Positions 7,059 to 15,782 are shown, counted from the stretch's first letter. The stretch is DNA of 26,799 bases from CAYZBM01 sp964476705 (GCA_964476705.1 CAYZBM010000022.1:1-26799), one strand, 5' to 3'. The notes: generated from the sequence alone by a model not told the origin. Numbers and translations: made by a program.

Positions 7059-8816
7059 TTACACCTGCATTCTAGCATCTTCATCATTAGCATCAATTTG
7101 TTTTTTATCCATTGGTCCAAATTCCATCTCATGATGACCCGCCCCTGCTGGTATCATAGGATAAACATTTTCTTTAGGATCAACAATCATATCAACGATA
7201 ACCGGACCATCTGTATTTAACATTTTTTCCAAAACTGCTTCAACATCAGCGGCGGTTTCACCACGAAGCCCAGTCATACCATAGGCTTCAGCTAATTTTA
7301 CAAAATCTGGTAATGCATCCATATAACTTTCAGAATGCCGATCACCAAAAAACATTTCCTGCCACTGCCTTACCATGCCCATATAATGATTATTTAAAAT
7401 CAAAATTTTAACTGGTAATCTATACTGTACTGCCGTTGAAAGTTCTTGGATATTCATCATGATTGAAGCTTCACCAGTTACACAAACAACTGTAGCTTTA
7501 GGGTGAGCAATTTGAGTACCTACAGCTGCAGGCAAACCATAACCCATAGTTCCTAAACCACCTGAAGTCATCCACCGGTTAGGCTCTTCAAATTGTAAAA
7601 ATTGCGCTGACCACATTTGGTGTTGACCAACATCAGTAGTTACATAAGAATCTCTTTTAGCCAAAAGCTTATTTAATATATCCAGTACATATTGAGGTTT
7701 AGCAAGTCCATCTTCTGGTTGATTATAAGTAAAGCTTTTTTGTTTACGCCAAGCATGTATTTTGTCCCACCATTTAGCCAAAGCTTGCTTATCCTGCAAG
7801 TCCTTATATTTATCCCAAACCGCTATCATTTGCTCCAAAATTTGCTTAGCATCACCAATTATCGGAATATCCACTAAAATATTTTTATTAATTGAAGAAG
7901 GATCAATATCTATATGAATTTTCTTAGAATTTGGTGAAAATTTATCAAGCTTACCAGTTATTCGGTCATCAAAACGCGCACCAATATTAATCATCACATC
8001 ACATTCATGCATACACATATTAGCTTCACGCGAGCCGTGCATACCAAGCATACCTAGAAAATGCTCATCTCTTGCCGGGAAAGAACCTAGTCCCATTAAA
8101 GTATTGGTAATTGGATACCCGGTCATATGAACAAATTTAGTCAATAATTTAGATGCCTCCTTACCAGAATTAATTACCCCGCCACCAGTATAAAATACCG
8201 GGTTTTTAGCTTTAGCTATTAATTCTACTGCCTCACTGATAATTTTTTCAGAAGCATTATGAGTCACGTGATATGATTCACGTGAAACCTTTTTAATATT
8301 TTTATATTCAGAACTTATAATTTGAATATCTTTAGGTATATCAATAACTACAGGTCCTGGACGGCCAGTAGTTGCAATATAAATTGCTTCTTTAATTACC
8401 CGTTCAAGGTCATTAATATCTTTAACTAAATAATTATGTTTAGTACAAGATCTGGTAATACCTACAGTATCTGCCTCTTGAAAGGCATCACTACCCATCA
8501 ATGGAGTTGCAACTTGGCCAGTTATGCACAAAAGAGGAATACTGTCTAAATAAGCATCAGCAAGACCAGTTACGGTGTTAGTTGCCCCAGGACCTGAAGT
8601 TACCAAAACCACCCCAATTTTACCGGTAGATCTAGCATAACCCTCAGCTGCATGTGCCGCACCCTGCTCATGACGCACTAAAATATGCCGCAAATGATTT
8701 TGCTTAAATATCTCGTCATAAAGCGGCAATACCGCCCCACCAGGATAGCCAAAAATAACCTCTACGCCAGAATCAACTAGCGATTTTACTATAATCTCTG
8801 AACCGTTTAATGTCAT
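7059..8816 (-). CDS. ilvB: Acetolactate synthase large (catalytic) subunit IlvB
   Basis: A thiamine-diphosphate- and FAD-dependent enzyme of about 585 residues that makes acetolactate or acetohydroxybutyrate in branched-chain amino acid synthesis. The N-terminal TPP domain has FGYPGGAVLPLYDE and the catalytic glutamate in RHEQGAAHAAEGYAR. The middle FAD-type domain has the GARFDDRITGKL motif. The C-terminal TPP domain has GEASIMMNIQEL and NNHYMGMVRQWQEMFF, the variant I recall from alphaproteobacterial enzymes. I use the ATG at 8816 (MTLNGSEI). A GTG six codons upstream (8834) would add MLLRIF, which is not family-like. It pairs with IlvN just downstream. Confidence 0.97.
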   Translation of the reverse strand: MTLNGSEIIVKSLVDSGVEVIFGYPGGAVLPLYDEIFKQNHLRHILVRHEQGAAHAAEGYARSTGKIGVVLVTSGPGATNTVTGLADAYLDSIPLLCITGQVATPLMGSDAFQEADTVGITRSCTKHNYLVKDINDLERVIKEAIYIATTGRPGPVVIDIPKDIQIISSEYKNIKKVSRESYHVTHNASEKIISEAVELIAKAKNPVFYTGGGVINSGKEASKLLTKFVHMTGYPITNTLMGLGSFPARDEHFLGMLGMHGSREANMCMHECDVMINIGARFDDRITGKLDKFSPNSKKIHIDIDPSSINKNILVDIPIIGDAKQILEQMIAVWDKYKDLQDKQALAKWWDKIHAWRKQKSFTYNQPEDGLAKPQYVLDILNKLLAKRDSYVTTDVGQHQMWSAQFLQFEEPNRWMTSGGLGTMGYGLPAAVGTQIAHPKATVVCVTGEASIMMNIQELSTAVQYRLPVKILILNNHYMGMVRQWQEMFFGDRHSESYMDALPDFVKLAEAYGMTGLRGETAADVEAVLEKMLNTDGPVIVDMIVDPKENVYPMIPAGAGHHEMEFGPMDKKQIDANDEDARMQV

Positions 8817-8903
8817 AAATATTCTCAAAAGCACAAATATAGGTAAATCTGGCCAGGAATATTATATATAACCGCGCAGAAGTCAAATGAAAATAGCTAA
8901 TTA

Positions 8904-9395
8904 TTACGATAAGAATTTTCCTAATTCTTGGGAGTTAATAGACAAAGGACTATTCAGCATCGTAATGGGTTTAGATCCCGGTTTAGGTTTAGAACCAAGA
9001 GAACTTGAGCGCTGAACAATAAAACTTTGGTTTTCATACTCTTCTTCTTGCTTTAAACTTTCTTCTAAATCTTTAACGCTCATCTCCTCCAATATTTTTG
9101 TATTAAGATATCCAGTTTTCATTAATTTTTCTTTTAGAAATTTTTTATGTTGAACCCTTTTTAGCTCTTCTAATTGTTCATCTATTTCCCTACCTATATC
9201 TTCACTTTTTCTATCTTTTTTAATATTAAAACTATCAGATTCGGAACTACTTCTTTCCCTAATTATTTTAAATATTCCTGCTCCTTTTTTTCTTAATGGA
9301 GAAGCTGGGGCCGTACCAACACCAGAATCTGAACGTTCTCGAAAATTTAAATTATGATTAAGATTATCAAGTTTTTTATTCTTAGACATAAACAC
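8904..9395 (-). CDS. Unrecognised Ser-rich charged protein
   Basis: A 163-residue hydrophilic protein of no family I recognise, with no signal peptide or membrane segment. Ser/Pro/Arg-rich segments (RERSDSGVGTAPASPLRKKG near residue 20, ERSSSESDSF near 47) flank a predicted charged helical region (about 65-120). A second Ser-rich patch, RSSSLGSKPKPGSKP, follows near 130. The composition resembles eukaryote-directed effector proteins, but that is inference only. It starts at an ATG with AGAGG about 6 nt upstream. It shares a PxSPxRxG-type patch and a similar 3' flank with the 9934-10404 ORF, suggesting a distant tandem duplication. The pair interrupts miaA-ilvB. Confidence 0.6.
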   Translation of the reverse strand: MFMSKNKKLDNLNHNLNFRERSDSGVGTAPASPLRKKGAGIFKIIRERSSSESDSFNIKKDRKSEDIGREIDEQLEELKRVQHKKFLKEKLMKTGYLNTKILEEMSVKDLEESLKQEEEYENQSFIVQRSSSLGSKPKPGSKPITMLNSPLSINSQELGKFLS

Positions 9396-9539
9396 CTCTT
9401 AAATAATTAACTACAAAAACTAAACTTATTAAGAATATTTACGCTAACATATTTTAATACATCACTCTAGCATTTTATTAAAATAATTAATTTGATAGCT
9501 CTAAGTTTTTGGAATTATAACAATGGGTTAAAAGTAAAA

Positions 9540-9605
9540 TTTGAAAAATCATTAAAACGTTGGCGTAGAGAATGGGAATTTAATTTAATAGAAGGATTTA
9601 ATTAG
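9540..9605 (+). pseudogene. C-terminal remnant of a GIY-YIG nuclease
   Basis: The plus-strand frame reads FEKSLKRWRREWEFNLIEGF before a TAG stop. This matches the typical C-terminal end of small GIY-YIG (UPF0213/YhbQ-like) endonucleases, where a REKxLKxWxRxWKxxLIE segment precedes the end. Upstream, the frame is open only to 9471 and shows none of the GIY-YIG core, so only a degraded tail remains. It lies in the 538-bp gene-free stretch 9396-9933. Confidence 0.6.
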
Positions 9606-9749
9606 CACTGTGAGACTTATTTTCTATAATTTCTATCTTTTAGATAGAATCATTTTAATTGCAAAACTTAAGTAAAATTTATTTAATACTCCAAGTCTTA
9701 AAGTAGGTTCAGGTCTATTTCTTTTTTAACCAAAATATTAAAATATTTA

Positions 9750-9781
9750 TGGGCATAGACTAAAGTCTAAGCCCATTTTTT
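9750..9781 (+). terminator. Intrinsic terminator, plus strand
   Basis: The hairpin ATGGGC-ATAGAC / GTCT-AAGCCCAT (9749-9775) is followed by TTTTTT. It faces the plus strand, where no intact gene lies upstream, so it may be a relic of the degraded nuclease gene ending at 9605. The rest of 9606-9933 shows no gene. Confidence 0.55.
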
Positions 9782-9933
9782 GATAATATTTTTTTAAAAA
9801 AAAGATAATAACCGTTAATGACGGAGTTTAGAGAAATTTGTAGAGTTAACCACTATCTACTTAACTTAACGCCATATTAGATTTTTCGCAGAAGTCAATT
9901 TCAATTACAAAACACTATAGTGGAGAGAAATTA

Positions 9934-10404
9934 TTATTTCCTTCCGGTATTTCTTATAGCAGCAAAAGAAGCTGCTATCGCATCTTGAAATCCTGGATCT
10001 GGCGAACCTACTGTCTGATTATCAGAATCAGATCTTGACCTACTTCTAGGATCAATCATCTTAGTGGGAGAACCACTTCCAGCTCTTACTGGACTGCTTG
10101 GAACTGAAGAAGTCCAAGTATAAGAAAAAACATTTGCGGAAGCAGACCTTTGTTCTTGTCTTTCTATTTTTTTCGCTCTCTGTTCCGCTTCCCATATTTG
10201 TTGTTTTTCTTCCTGTGTTCTTCTTGATCTTTCTTCATCTTGTCGTTTTTGATCAGCCCTTAATTTAGCAGCTCGTTCTCTTTGAGATTCTTCAATGTCT
10301 TGCTGTTCTTTTAACTGTCTAGCTAATTTTTGTGTCTGATTTTCTGTACCTGTACCTGGAACATCTCCACGTTCAAATCCTTTATCTTTATCACCAGATG
10401 ACAT
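9934..10404 (-). CDS. Unrecognised charged coiled-coil, Ser/Pro-rich protein
   Basis: A 156-residue hydrophilic protein of no family I recognise. The first half (about 20-88) is a long Arg/Glu/Gln-rich helix, probably a coiled-coil (ARQLKEQQDIEESQRERAAK and onward). The second half is Ser/Pro-rich (SSVPSSPVRAGSGSP, RSRSRSDSD) and ends in a short Ala-rich segment. No signal peptide or membrane helix is visible. The ATG is preceded by GAGGAG at close spacing, supporting translation. It lies 40 nt after miaA on the same strand and may be co-transcribed with it. The shared S-P-x-R-x-G patch with the 8904-9395 ORF suggests relatedness. A secreted effector is possible but unproven. Confidence 0.6.
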   Translation of the reverse strand: MSSGDKDKGFERGDVPGTGTENQTQKLARQLKEQQDIEESQRERAAKLRADQKRQDEERSRRTQEEKQQIWEAEQRAKKIERQEQRSASANVFSYTWTSSVPSSPVRAGSGSPTKMIDPRSRSRSDSDNQTVGSPDPGFQDAIAASFAAIRNTGRK

Positions 10405-10444
10405 AAAAACTCCTCATATAAAATTATATTTAATTCTTAATTCT

Positions 10445-11371
10445 TTAAGCACAACTACTTAACATATTAATTATCAGATCGCTAGAATTTTTATCTGCAT
10501 TATTAATTTTTTTTATGTTAGGAATTTGGTGCGAAAACCAAGTAAATTGTCTTTTGATATAATGGCGGGTATTTTTTATACCTATTTCAGTTGCTTGCGG
10601 CAGAGTTATTTCATTATTTAAATAAGCAATTAATTCTGGCACGCCATGAGACTTCATCACAGTTAGATTTTTGTCTAAATTAAGCGAGCGTAAATATTTA
10701 GCTTCTTCAATCGCGCCATTTTCAAGCATATTTAAAAAACGTTTAGTACAATTTTCATATAATTTTTCGCGCTCATTATATAAAAAGAAAATATTAAATT
10801 CATCTTCCTCAAAAAATTTTTGCTTAAGCTGGCTTTGAAAATATAATAAAGATTTTCCAGTTGCTTTTAACACCTCCATGGCTCTAGTTATTCTTTGACT
10901 ATCCCCTATTTTTAATTTTTGCGCAATTTCTGGATCTTGTTCTTTTAGTAATTTAAAAAATTCTTCATTGCCTAATTCTAAAAGCAATTCTCTAACTTCA
11001 TTTCTGATCTTATGGGGAATATCCGGAATAATATTTATCCCTTCGGTTAAAGCTTTTATATATAGCCCGGTGCCACCTACAAGTAGTATGTGTTTATTAT
11101 CTTCTCTACTTTTAGTAATTATAGGCAGCGCTATATCTAACCATTTACTAACTGAACAATCTTCAGTAACGGGCACGACTCCATATAATTTATGCGGCAC
11201 TAAAGCCATCTCATCTTTAGTTGGCTGCGCGGTAATAATCGGTATATCTTGATATAATTGTTTAGAGTCACAATTAATAATGACAGCATTAGTTTTTTGC
11301 GCTATCTTCAAGGCAAAATCAGACTTACCCGAGGCGGTTGGTCCACAAATAATTGTAATTTTTTTAGTCAT
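10445..11371 (-). CDS. miaA: tRNA dimethylallyltransferase MiaA
   Basis: A 308-residue enzyme that transfers a dimethylallyl group to A37 of tRNAs reading U-starting codons. The P-loop ICGPTASGKSDFAL is at about residues 8-21, followed by INCDSKQLYQDIPIITAQPT with the catalytic aspartate, PHKLYGVV, and LLVGGTGLYIKALTEG. The C-terminal tRNA-binding part contains AIEEAKYLRSL and KSHGVPELIAYL. The length is typical. It is divergent from serB with only 28 nt between starts, the arrangement common in alphaproteobacteria. Confidence 0.97.
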   Translation of the reverse strand: MTKKITIICGPTASGKSDFALKIAQKTNAVIINCDSKQLYQDIPIITAQPTKDEMALVPHKLYGVVPVTEDCSVSKWLDIALPIITKSREDNKHILLVGGTGLYIKALTEGINIIPDIPHKIRNEVRELLLELGNEEFFKLLKEQDPEIAQKLKIGDSQRITRAMEVLKATGKSLLYFQSQLKQKFFEEDEFNIFFLYNEREKLYENCTKRFLNMLENGAIEEAKYLRSLNLDKNLTVMKSHGVPELIAYLNNEITLPQATEIGIKNTRHYIKRQFTWFSHQIPNIKKINNADKNSSDLIINMLSSCA

Positions 11372-11399
11372 AAAATCAATCTATTAATCCGATATTACT

Positions 11400-12278
11400 A
11401 TGTCTTATATTTTAACTCTAGTTACAAATCCCAGCGTTCAAATCTTAAATGAAGTTATCATCAATAAAGCTTTTCAGCAACTAGAGAAAGCAGATGCCGA
11501 AATTGAAAATCTTTCCTGGCTTAAGGCAAATGAAGCCTGCGATATAAGTTTTTCCTGTGAAGATATTAATCTAGTTAAAAGTAAATTAAAATTTAGTAAA
11601 TATCCGGTTGATTACGCCATATCTAAAGCTGAAACTAGAAAGAAAAAATTATTTATCAGTGATATGGATTCAACCATCATTAATCAAGAATGTATTGATG
11701 AAATAGCTGATTTATTAGGCCTTAAAGAACAGGTTTCTAAAATTACTGAAAAAGCTATGAATAATGAACTAGATTTTAAATCTGCCTTACGCGAGAGGGT
11801 TGCTTTACTAAAAGATCTGCCAGAGGATAGTTTAAATAAAGTTTATAAGGACAAAATAACTTTTTCTCCCTATGCTTTAGAGCTAATTACTGCTTTAAAA
11901 AAACATGATATTTATTGCGTGTTAGTCTCGGGTGGTTTTACCTTTTTTACGGATAAAGTTGCAAAAGAATTAGGTTTTCATGAAAATCATGCTAACAGGC
12001 TCGAGATTAAAGACGGTAAATTAACGGGCTTGGTGGTTGAACCAATTTTAGATAAAGAAGCTAAACTTTTAAGCCTAACTAGCATCGCCAAAAAACTAGG
12101 TATTAGCTCATCTGAGGTGGTCGCAATTGGTGATGGGGCTAATGACATACCTATGCTTAAAAAAGCGGGCTTAGGTATTGCTTATTACGCCAAGCCTGTC
12201 GTACAAATGGAAGTAAATGCCTGGATTAGTCATACAAGTTTAAAATCGGTATTATATTTTTTGGGTATTAGTGATTAG
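11400..12278 (+). CDS. serB: Phosphoserine phosphatase SerB
   Basis: A 292-residue HAD-superfamily enzyme catalysing the last step of serine synthesis. The catalytic motif I FISDMDSTIINQECIDEIAD (nucleophile D of DMDST) is near residue 90, motif II is VLVSGGFTFFTDKVA, and motif III/IV is VVAIGDGANDIPMLKKAGLG. The first 80 residues form a poorly conserved ACT-like N-terminal region, as in longer SerB proteins. The ATG at 11400 lacks an obvious Shine-Dalgarno and its promoter must overlap the start of miaA. A complete palindromic repeat lies 22 nt after its stop. Confidence 0.95.
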   Translation: MSYILTLVTNPSVQILNEVIINKAFQQLEKADAEIENLSWLKANEACDISFSCEDINLVKSKLKFSKYPVDYAISKAETRKKKLFISDMDSTIINQECIDEIADLLGLKEQVSKITEKAMNNELDFKSALRERVALLKDLPEDSLNKVYKDKITFSPYALELITALKKHDIYCVLVSGGFTFFTDKVAKELGFHENHANRLEIKDGKLTGLVVEPILDKEAKLLSLTSIAKKLGISSSEVVAIGDGANDIPMLKKAGLGIAYYAKPVVQMEVNAWISHTSLKSVLYFLGISD

Positions 12279-12300
12279 TTAAAAATCTACTCTGCTTAAT

Positions 12301-12355
12301 TAGTCGGTTGTGAAAAAGTGTTTTTTTATAAAAAACACTTTTTCACAACCGACTA
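12301..12355. repeat. Complete palindromic repeat A
   Basis: A nearly perfect 55-bp inverted repeat beginning TAGTCGGTTGTGAAAAAGTG and ending with its complement, CACTTTTTCACAACCGACTA, around a T7-ATA-A5 centre. It begins and ends with TA. It lies between the convergent genes serB and 12412-13770 and could end transcription from both sides. Related copies are at 62-104, 16309-16388 (right end only) and 20191-20246. Confidence 0.9.
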
Positions 12356-12411
12356 TGGAATTTTGACAAAAAGGGGTTCTGGAATGACGATAAAACCTAT
12401 CCCCTCCACAA

Positions 12412-13770
12412 CTAATATCTCTCAAACTTATTTAAGCCCTTAAGTACGATGGGGAAGTTATATTCTCTAAGACCACTTTGCCCGCCATTTTGAGTATAAT
12501 TTAATAAAACTCGACTATCACTCTCTGGCTCATTTTCACGAAGTTTCGCCAAACTATCATCTTGATTATTTAACGGATGTTTAGCTAAATACATCCGGCT
12601 TTTTAAGGTTGAAAATTCATCTTGCTTAACTGAAAAATTAATATGCGGAGCTATGTTTTTGCTAGTATTTTTTACTCCTGGTAAAATTGTATAAAAGGCA
12701 AACTCACCTAAATTATTAGTTTGAGTTTTGCCGCTATAAGTAAAATTCTTATCGTAATCAGGATCCTTTAACTGCCAAGAATTTTTAAGCTTATAATCAT
12801 TTAAATTCTTACCCTTGCTATCAGTTTGCCAAATCTCAATTACAGCTCCTGCAACTGGCACACATTCTTCATCGGTCACCTTACCTTTAATCATAATATA
12901 TTGACCTGCAGCCTTTCTGCTAGAGCCTGGTTTGCGGGTTAAATTATTTCCTTGAGCAATCTGTTTAAGTGTAAAACTAGGACTTATAGTTGGAGTTGTT
13001 TTACATGGCATATAGCTTTTTCTAGCAACCTCTTTGATTGCTGGACATTTTTTCAAACTATTATTAATTGATTGGTAAATATCAGTCTTTTTAATTGCAG
13101 TAAAATCCTTAAGTAAAATTCTAACTTTATCACAAATTTCTCCATCTTCTGAAGAAGCAAAATCGCTAAGTATAGTTTTAAGCTCATCTTGTAGTTTAGA
13201 TTGCGATTTAGATTTACTGCTTATTTTTTCTTTAGTTGTTTTATTTAATGACTCTATTAAAGTTATTTTAGGAGTTTTTTTTACTTCTTCTTTTCCGTCA
13301 TCACCATCAGCGGCTTCATCATCATCTTTCGCCTCTTCATTAGCATTTTCATCTTTTTTATTAACTGCCTTTTTATCGGATTCTTTCGAAGTAACTTTTT
13401 CTATATCAACATCTTCGTCTTGATCTTTTTTAGTTATTGCATTTTCATCTAAAGTTTCATCATCTGCTTGCTCTTCCTCATCTACAGCTTTATCTTCATC
13501 GTCTGTAGCAACCTCATCTTTTTCATCAGAATTTACTTCTATTCTTTTAGTATCTTCGGCGGCTTTATTTTTAGATTTATCTTCTATTTTAGTTTTATTT
13601 TCTTTATCTTTTTTATCAGCGGAATCTCCAGGGAATCCATATTTTTTGACATTTTCTTTATATTTCTTAGATTCTTCATATTTTTTATCTATCTTTTCGC
13701 TTTTATCATCTGCCGCAAAAGCGCCTGTAAAACTAAATAATACAACAAAAAATAATAGCATTTTCTTCAT
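12412..13770 (-). CDS. Secreted acidic protein with degenerate intradiol dioxygenase-like domain
   Basis: A 452-residue protein. Residues 1-19 form a Sec signal peptide (MKKMLLFFVVLFSFTGAFA). A low-complexity D/E/K-rich region (about 20-170) and a Lys/Ser-rich linker follow. The C-terminal third resembles the intradiol ring-cleavage (protocatechuate 3,4-dioxygenase) fold: GNNLTRKPGS, IKGKVTDEECVPVAGAVIEI, NNLGEFAFYTILPG and APHINFSV (about 373-380). In true enzymes the iron is held by two Tyr and two His in PGPY and HxHF-type motifs. Here the sequence reads PGVK and HINF, so at least two ligands appear lost and catalysis is doubtful. I recall similar degenerate proteins in Rickettsiales. A periplasmic or extracellular structural or binding role is more likely. 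Confidence 0.7.
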   Translation of the reverse strand: MKKMLLFFVVLFSFTGAFAADDKSEKIDKKYEESKKYKENVKKYGFPGDSADKKDKENKTKIEDKSKNKAAEDTKRIEVNSDEKDEVATDDEDKAVDEEEQADDETLDENAITKKDQDEDVDIEKVTSKESDKKAVNKKDENANEEAKDDDEAADGDDGKEEVKKTPKITLIESLNKTTKEKISSKSKSQSKLQDELKTILSDFASSEDGEICDKVRILLKDFTAIKKTDIYQSINNSLKKCPAIKEVARKSYMPCKTTPTISPSFTLKQIAQGNNLTRKPGSSRKAAGQYIMIKGKVTDEECVPVAGAVIEIWQTDSKGKNLNDYKLKNSWQLKDPDYDKNFTYSGKTQTNNLGEFAFYTILPGVKNTSKNIAPHINFSVKQDEFSTLKSRMYLAKHPLNNQDDSLAKLRENEPESDSRVLLNYTQNGGQSGLREYNFPIVLKGLNKFERY

Positions 13771-13856
13771 ATTGAACTCTTTATTTTTAATACTCTAATT
13801 AAAACCTTCTTTAGGCCTTAAAGCTAGGGTAATATAAAATTATGCTTCTGCAAAGA

Positions 13857-13887
13857 AAAAAGGACGAGCTTAAAACCCGTCCTTTTT
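13857..13887 (-). terminator. Intrinsic terminator downstream of groEL
   Basis: The arms AAAAAGGACG (13857-13866) and CGTCCTTTTT (13878-13887) have an 11-nt loop, and the minus strand continues TTTTTTCTTT. It lies 160 nt past the groEL stop and about 87 nt before the 12412-13770 gene, separating the two transcripts. Confidence 0.8.
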
Positions 13888-13920
13888 ATAATTCAGCATA
13901 AATGTCGCTGGGGGTACAAA

Positions 13921-14048
13921 ATTAAATTTGGTTATTTTTGAGGAATTTTTAGGCGAAGTTTGATAAAGATACCGCAGCGTATTCTTCATACGTGAGGAAA
14001 GCTTTAATAAGCTTCAACAACAAAATTACCAAAAAGAACAAATTTAAT
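13921..14048. repeat. Long palindromic element overlapping the groEL stop
   Basis: The outer arms ATTAAATTTG (13921-13930) and CAAATTTAAT (14039-14048) are perfect. Inside them, an imperfect stem pairs GAAGTTTGATAAAG with CTTTAATAAGCTTC, and a tip hairpin pairs CGTAT (13978-13982) with ATACG (13988-13992). The 128-bp unit thus folds as one long stem, and its right end overlaps the last base of the groEL stop codon. It resembles palindromic elements I recall from Rickettsiales genomes, but that match is from memory. Confidence 0.65.
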
Positions 14049-15706
14049 TAGAATCCTCCCATGCCTCCCATGCCGCCCATGCCACCCATACCTGACATAT
14101 CGTGACCAGATCCAGAATTATCGTCTTTATCTTGTTCTGCCACAATAACTTCAGTAGTAACTAATAGGCCCGCAATAGAAGCCGCATCTTGTATAGCAAC
14201 TCTTACAACTTTAGCAGGATCAATAATACCAGCTTTGAAAGCATCAACATAAACAAGATTTTGAGCATCGAAGATTTGCTTTTCATCTTTACCTTCGTAA
14301 AGTTTACCAACAATAACAGCTCCATCAACACCAGCATTTTCAGCTATTTGTCTAGTTGGCGCTTGTAGTGCTTTTCTTACTACATTAATTCCAGCTTGTT
14401 GATCATCATTAGCAGCCTTTAAATTATCTAAAGCTTTAGCTGCATATAACAATGCACCACCACCACCTGGAACTATACCTTCTTCAATTGCCGCACGAGT
14501 TGCATGTAAAGCATCATCAACACGATCTTTACGTTCTTTAACTTCAACTTCAGTTGCGCCACCTACTTTTAGTATAGCAACACCACCAGATAATTTAGCT
14601 AAACGTTCTTGCAATTTTTCTTTATCATAATCAGAAGTAGTATCTGCTATTTGTTGTTTAAGTTGTGCACAACGAGCTTTAATATCTTCTGCTTTACCGG
14701 CACCATCAACTACAGTTGTATTTTCTTTATCAATAGTTACTTTTTTCGCAGTACCTAATTGATTTAAGCCAATATTTTCTAGTTTCATACCTAAATCTTC
14801 ACTGATAACTTCACCACCAGTTAGAACCGCTAGATCTTCAAGCATAGCTTTACGTCTATCGCCAAATCCTGGAGCTTTTACTGCAGCAACTTTTAAACCA
14901 CCACGAAGTTTATTTACAACTAAAGTAGCTAAAGCTTCACCTTCAACATCTTCAGCAATAATTAGCAACGGACGACCAGATTGTACGACAGCTTCAAGTA
15001 ATGGAAGAATTGGTTGCAGAGCCGTTAATTTTTTCTCAAATAATAAAATATAAGGACGATCAAGTTCAACAGTCATACGCTCAGCGTTAGTCACGAAATA
15101 AGGTGACAAATAACCACGATCAAACTGCATACCTTCAACAACATCAATTTCGAAATCTAAATTTTTAGCTTCTTCAACAGTTATAACACCTTCATTGCCA
15201 ACTTTCTCCATAGCTTCAGCTAATTTATCGCCAATTTCTTTATCACCATTGGCAGAAATAGTTGCAACTTGCGCGATTTCTGTTTTACCACTAACTTTTT
15301 TACTGCGTTTTTTAACATCTTCAACAACTGCAGTTACCGCTAAATCAATTCCTCTTTTAAGGTCCATTGGATTCATTCCAGCTGCTACCATTTTAAAGCC
15401 TTCACGAGCTATTAATTGCGCAAGAACAGTTGAAGTTGTAGTTCCATCACCAGCTAAATCATTAGTTTTGCTAGCAACTTCACGAATAAGCATAGCCCCC
15501 ATTGATTCGAACTTATCTTTAAGTTCAATTTCTTTAGCTACAGTTACGCCATCTTTAGTAACACGAGGTGCACCAAAAGATTTTTGAATAACCACATTAC
15601 GACCTTTAGGTCCAAGGGTTGCTTTAACCGCATTTGCCATTACGTCAATACCACGTAATAATTTTATACGTGCATCATTTCCAAATAATATCTCTTTAGC
15701 TGCCAT
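14048..15706 (-). CDS. groEL: 60-kDa chaperonin GroEL
   Basis: A 552-residue ATP-dependent folding chaperone forming the double heptameric ring. The nucleotide-binding motif TLGPKGRNVVIQ is near residue 30, and GDGTTTSTVLAQ with its catalytic Asp is near 86. KAPGFGDRRKAML is in the apical domain. The family signature AAIEEGIVPGGGGALL is near residue 405. The C-terminal tail ends in repeated GGM units, as in other GroEL proteins. It follows groES after 76 nt with a good Shine-Dalgarno (AAGGAG). Expression is probably driven by the heat-shock-type promoter upstream of groES. The stop codon overlaps a palindromic element. Confidence 0.99.
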   Translation of the reverse strand: MAAKEILFGNDARIKLLRGIDVMANAVKATLGPKGRNVVIQKSFGAPRVTKDGVTVAKEIELKDKFESMGAMLIREVASKTNDLAGDGTTTSTVLAQLIAREGFKMVAAGMNPMDLKRGIDLAVTAVVEDVKKRSKKVSGKTEIAQVATISANGDKEIGDKLAEAMEKVGNEGVITVEEAKNLDFEIDVVEGMQFDRGYLSPYFVTNAERMTVELDRPYILLFEKKLTALQPILPLLEAVVQSGRPLLIIAEDVEGEALATLVVNKLRGGLKVAAVKAPGFGDRRKAMLEDLAVLTGGEVISEDLGMKLENIGLNQLGTAKKVTIDKENTTVVDGAGKAEDIKARCAQLKQQIADTTSDYDKEKLQERLAKLSGGVAILKVGGATEVEVKERKDRVDDALHATRAAIEEGIVPGGGGALLYAAKALDNLKAANDDQQAGINVVRKALQAPTRQIAENAGVDGAVIVGKLYEGKDEKQIFDAQNLVYVDAFKAGIIDPAKVVRVAIQDAASIAGLLVTTEVIVAEQDKDDNSGSGHDMSGMGGMGGMGGMGGF

Positions 15707-15782
15707 ATTTTTTTCTCCTTAAAAATAATAAAATATCTATTTAAATTTATTTTTTAAAAATTGTTATAATTAAATATAAATA

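Noticed and set aside
12301..12355. CRISPR repeat
   Set aside because: Copies are dispersed kilobases apart with no regular spacers; it is a dispersed palindrome.
13468..13740. Plus-strand ORF rich in Phe and Ile opposite the acidic protein
   Set aside because: It is the mirror of the D/E/K-rich low-complexity codons of the 12412-13770 gene; the apparent hydrophobicity is an artefact of the antisense frame.
15195..15587. Plus-strand ORF of 130 codons opposite groEL
   Set aside because: Antisense shadow of the highly conserved groEL gene.
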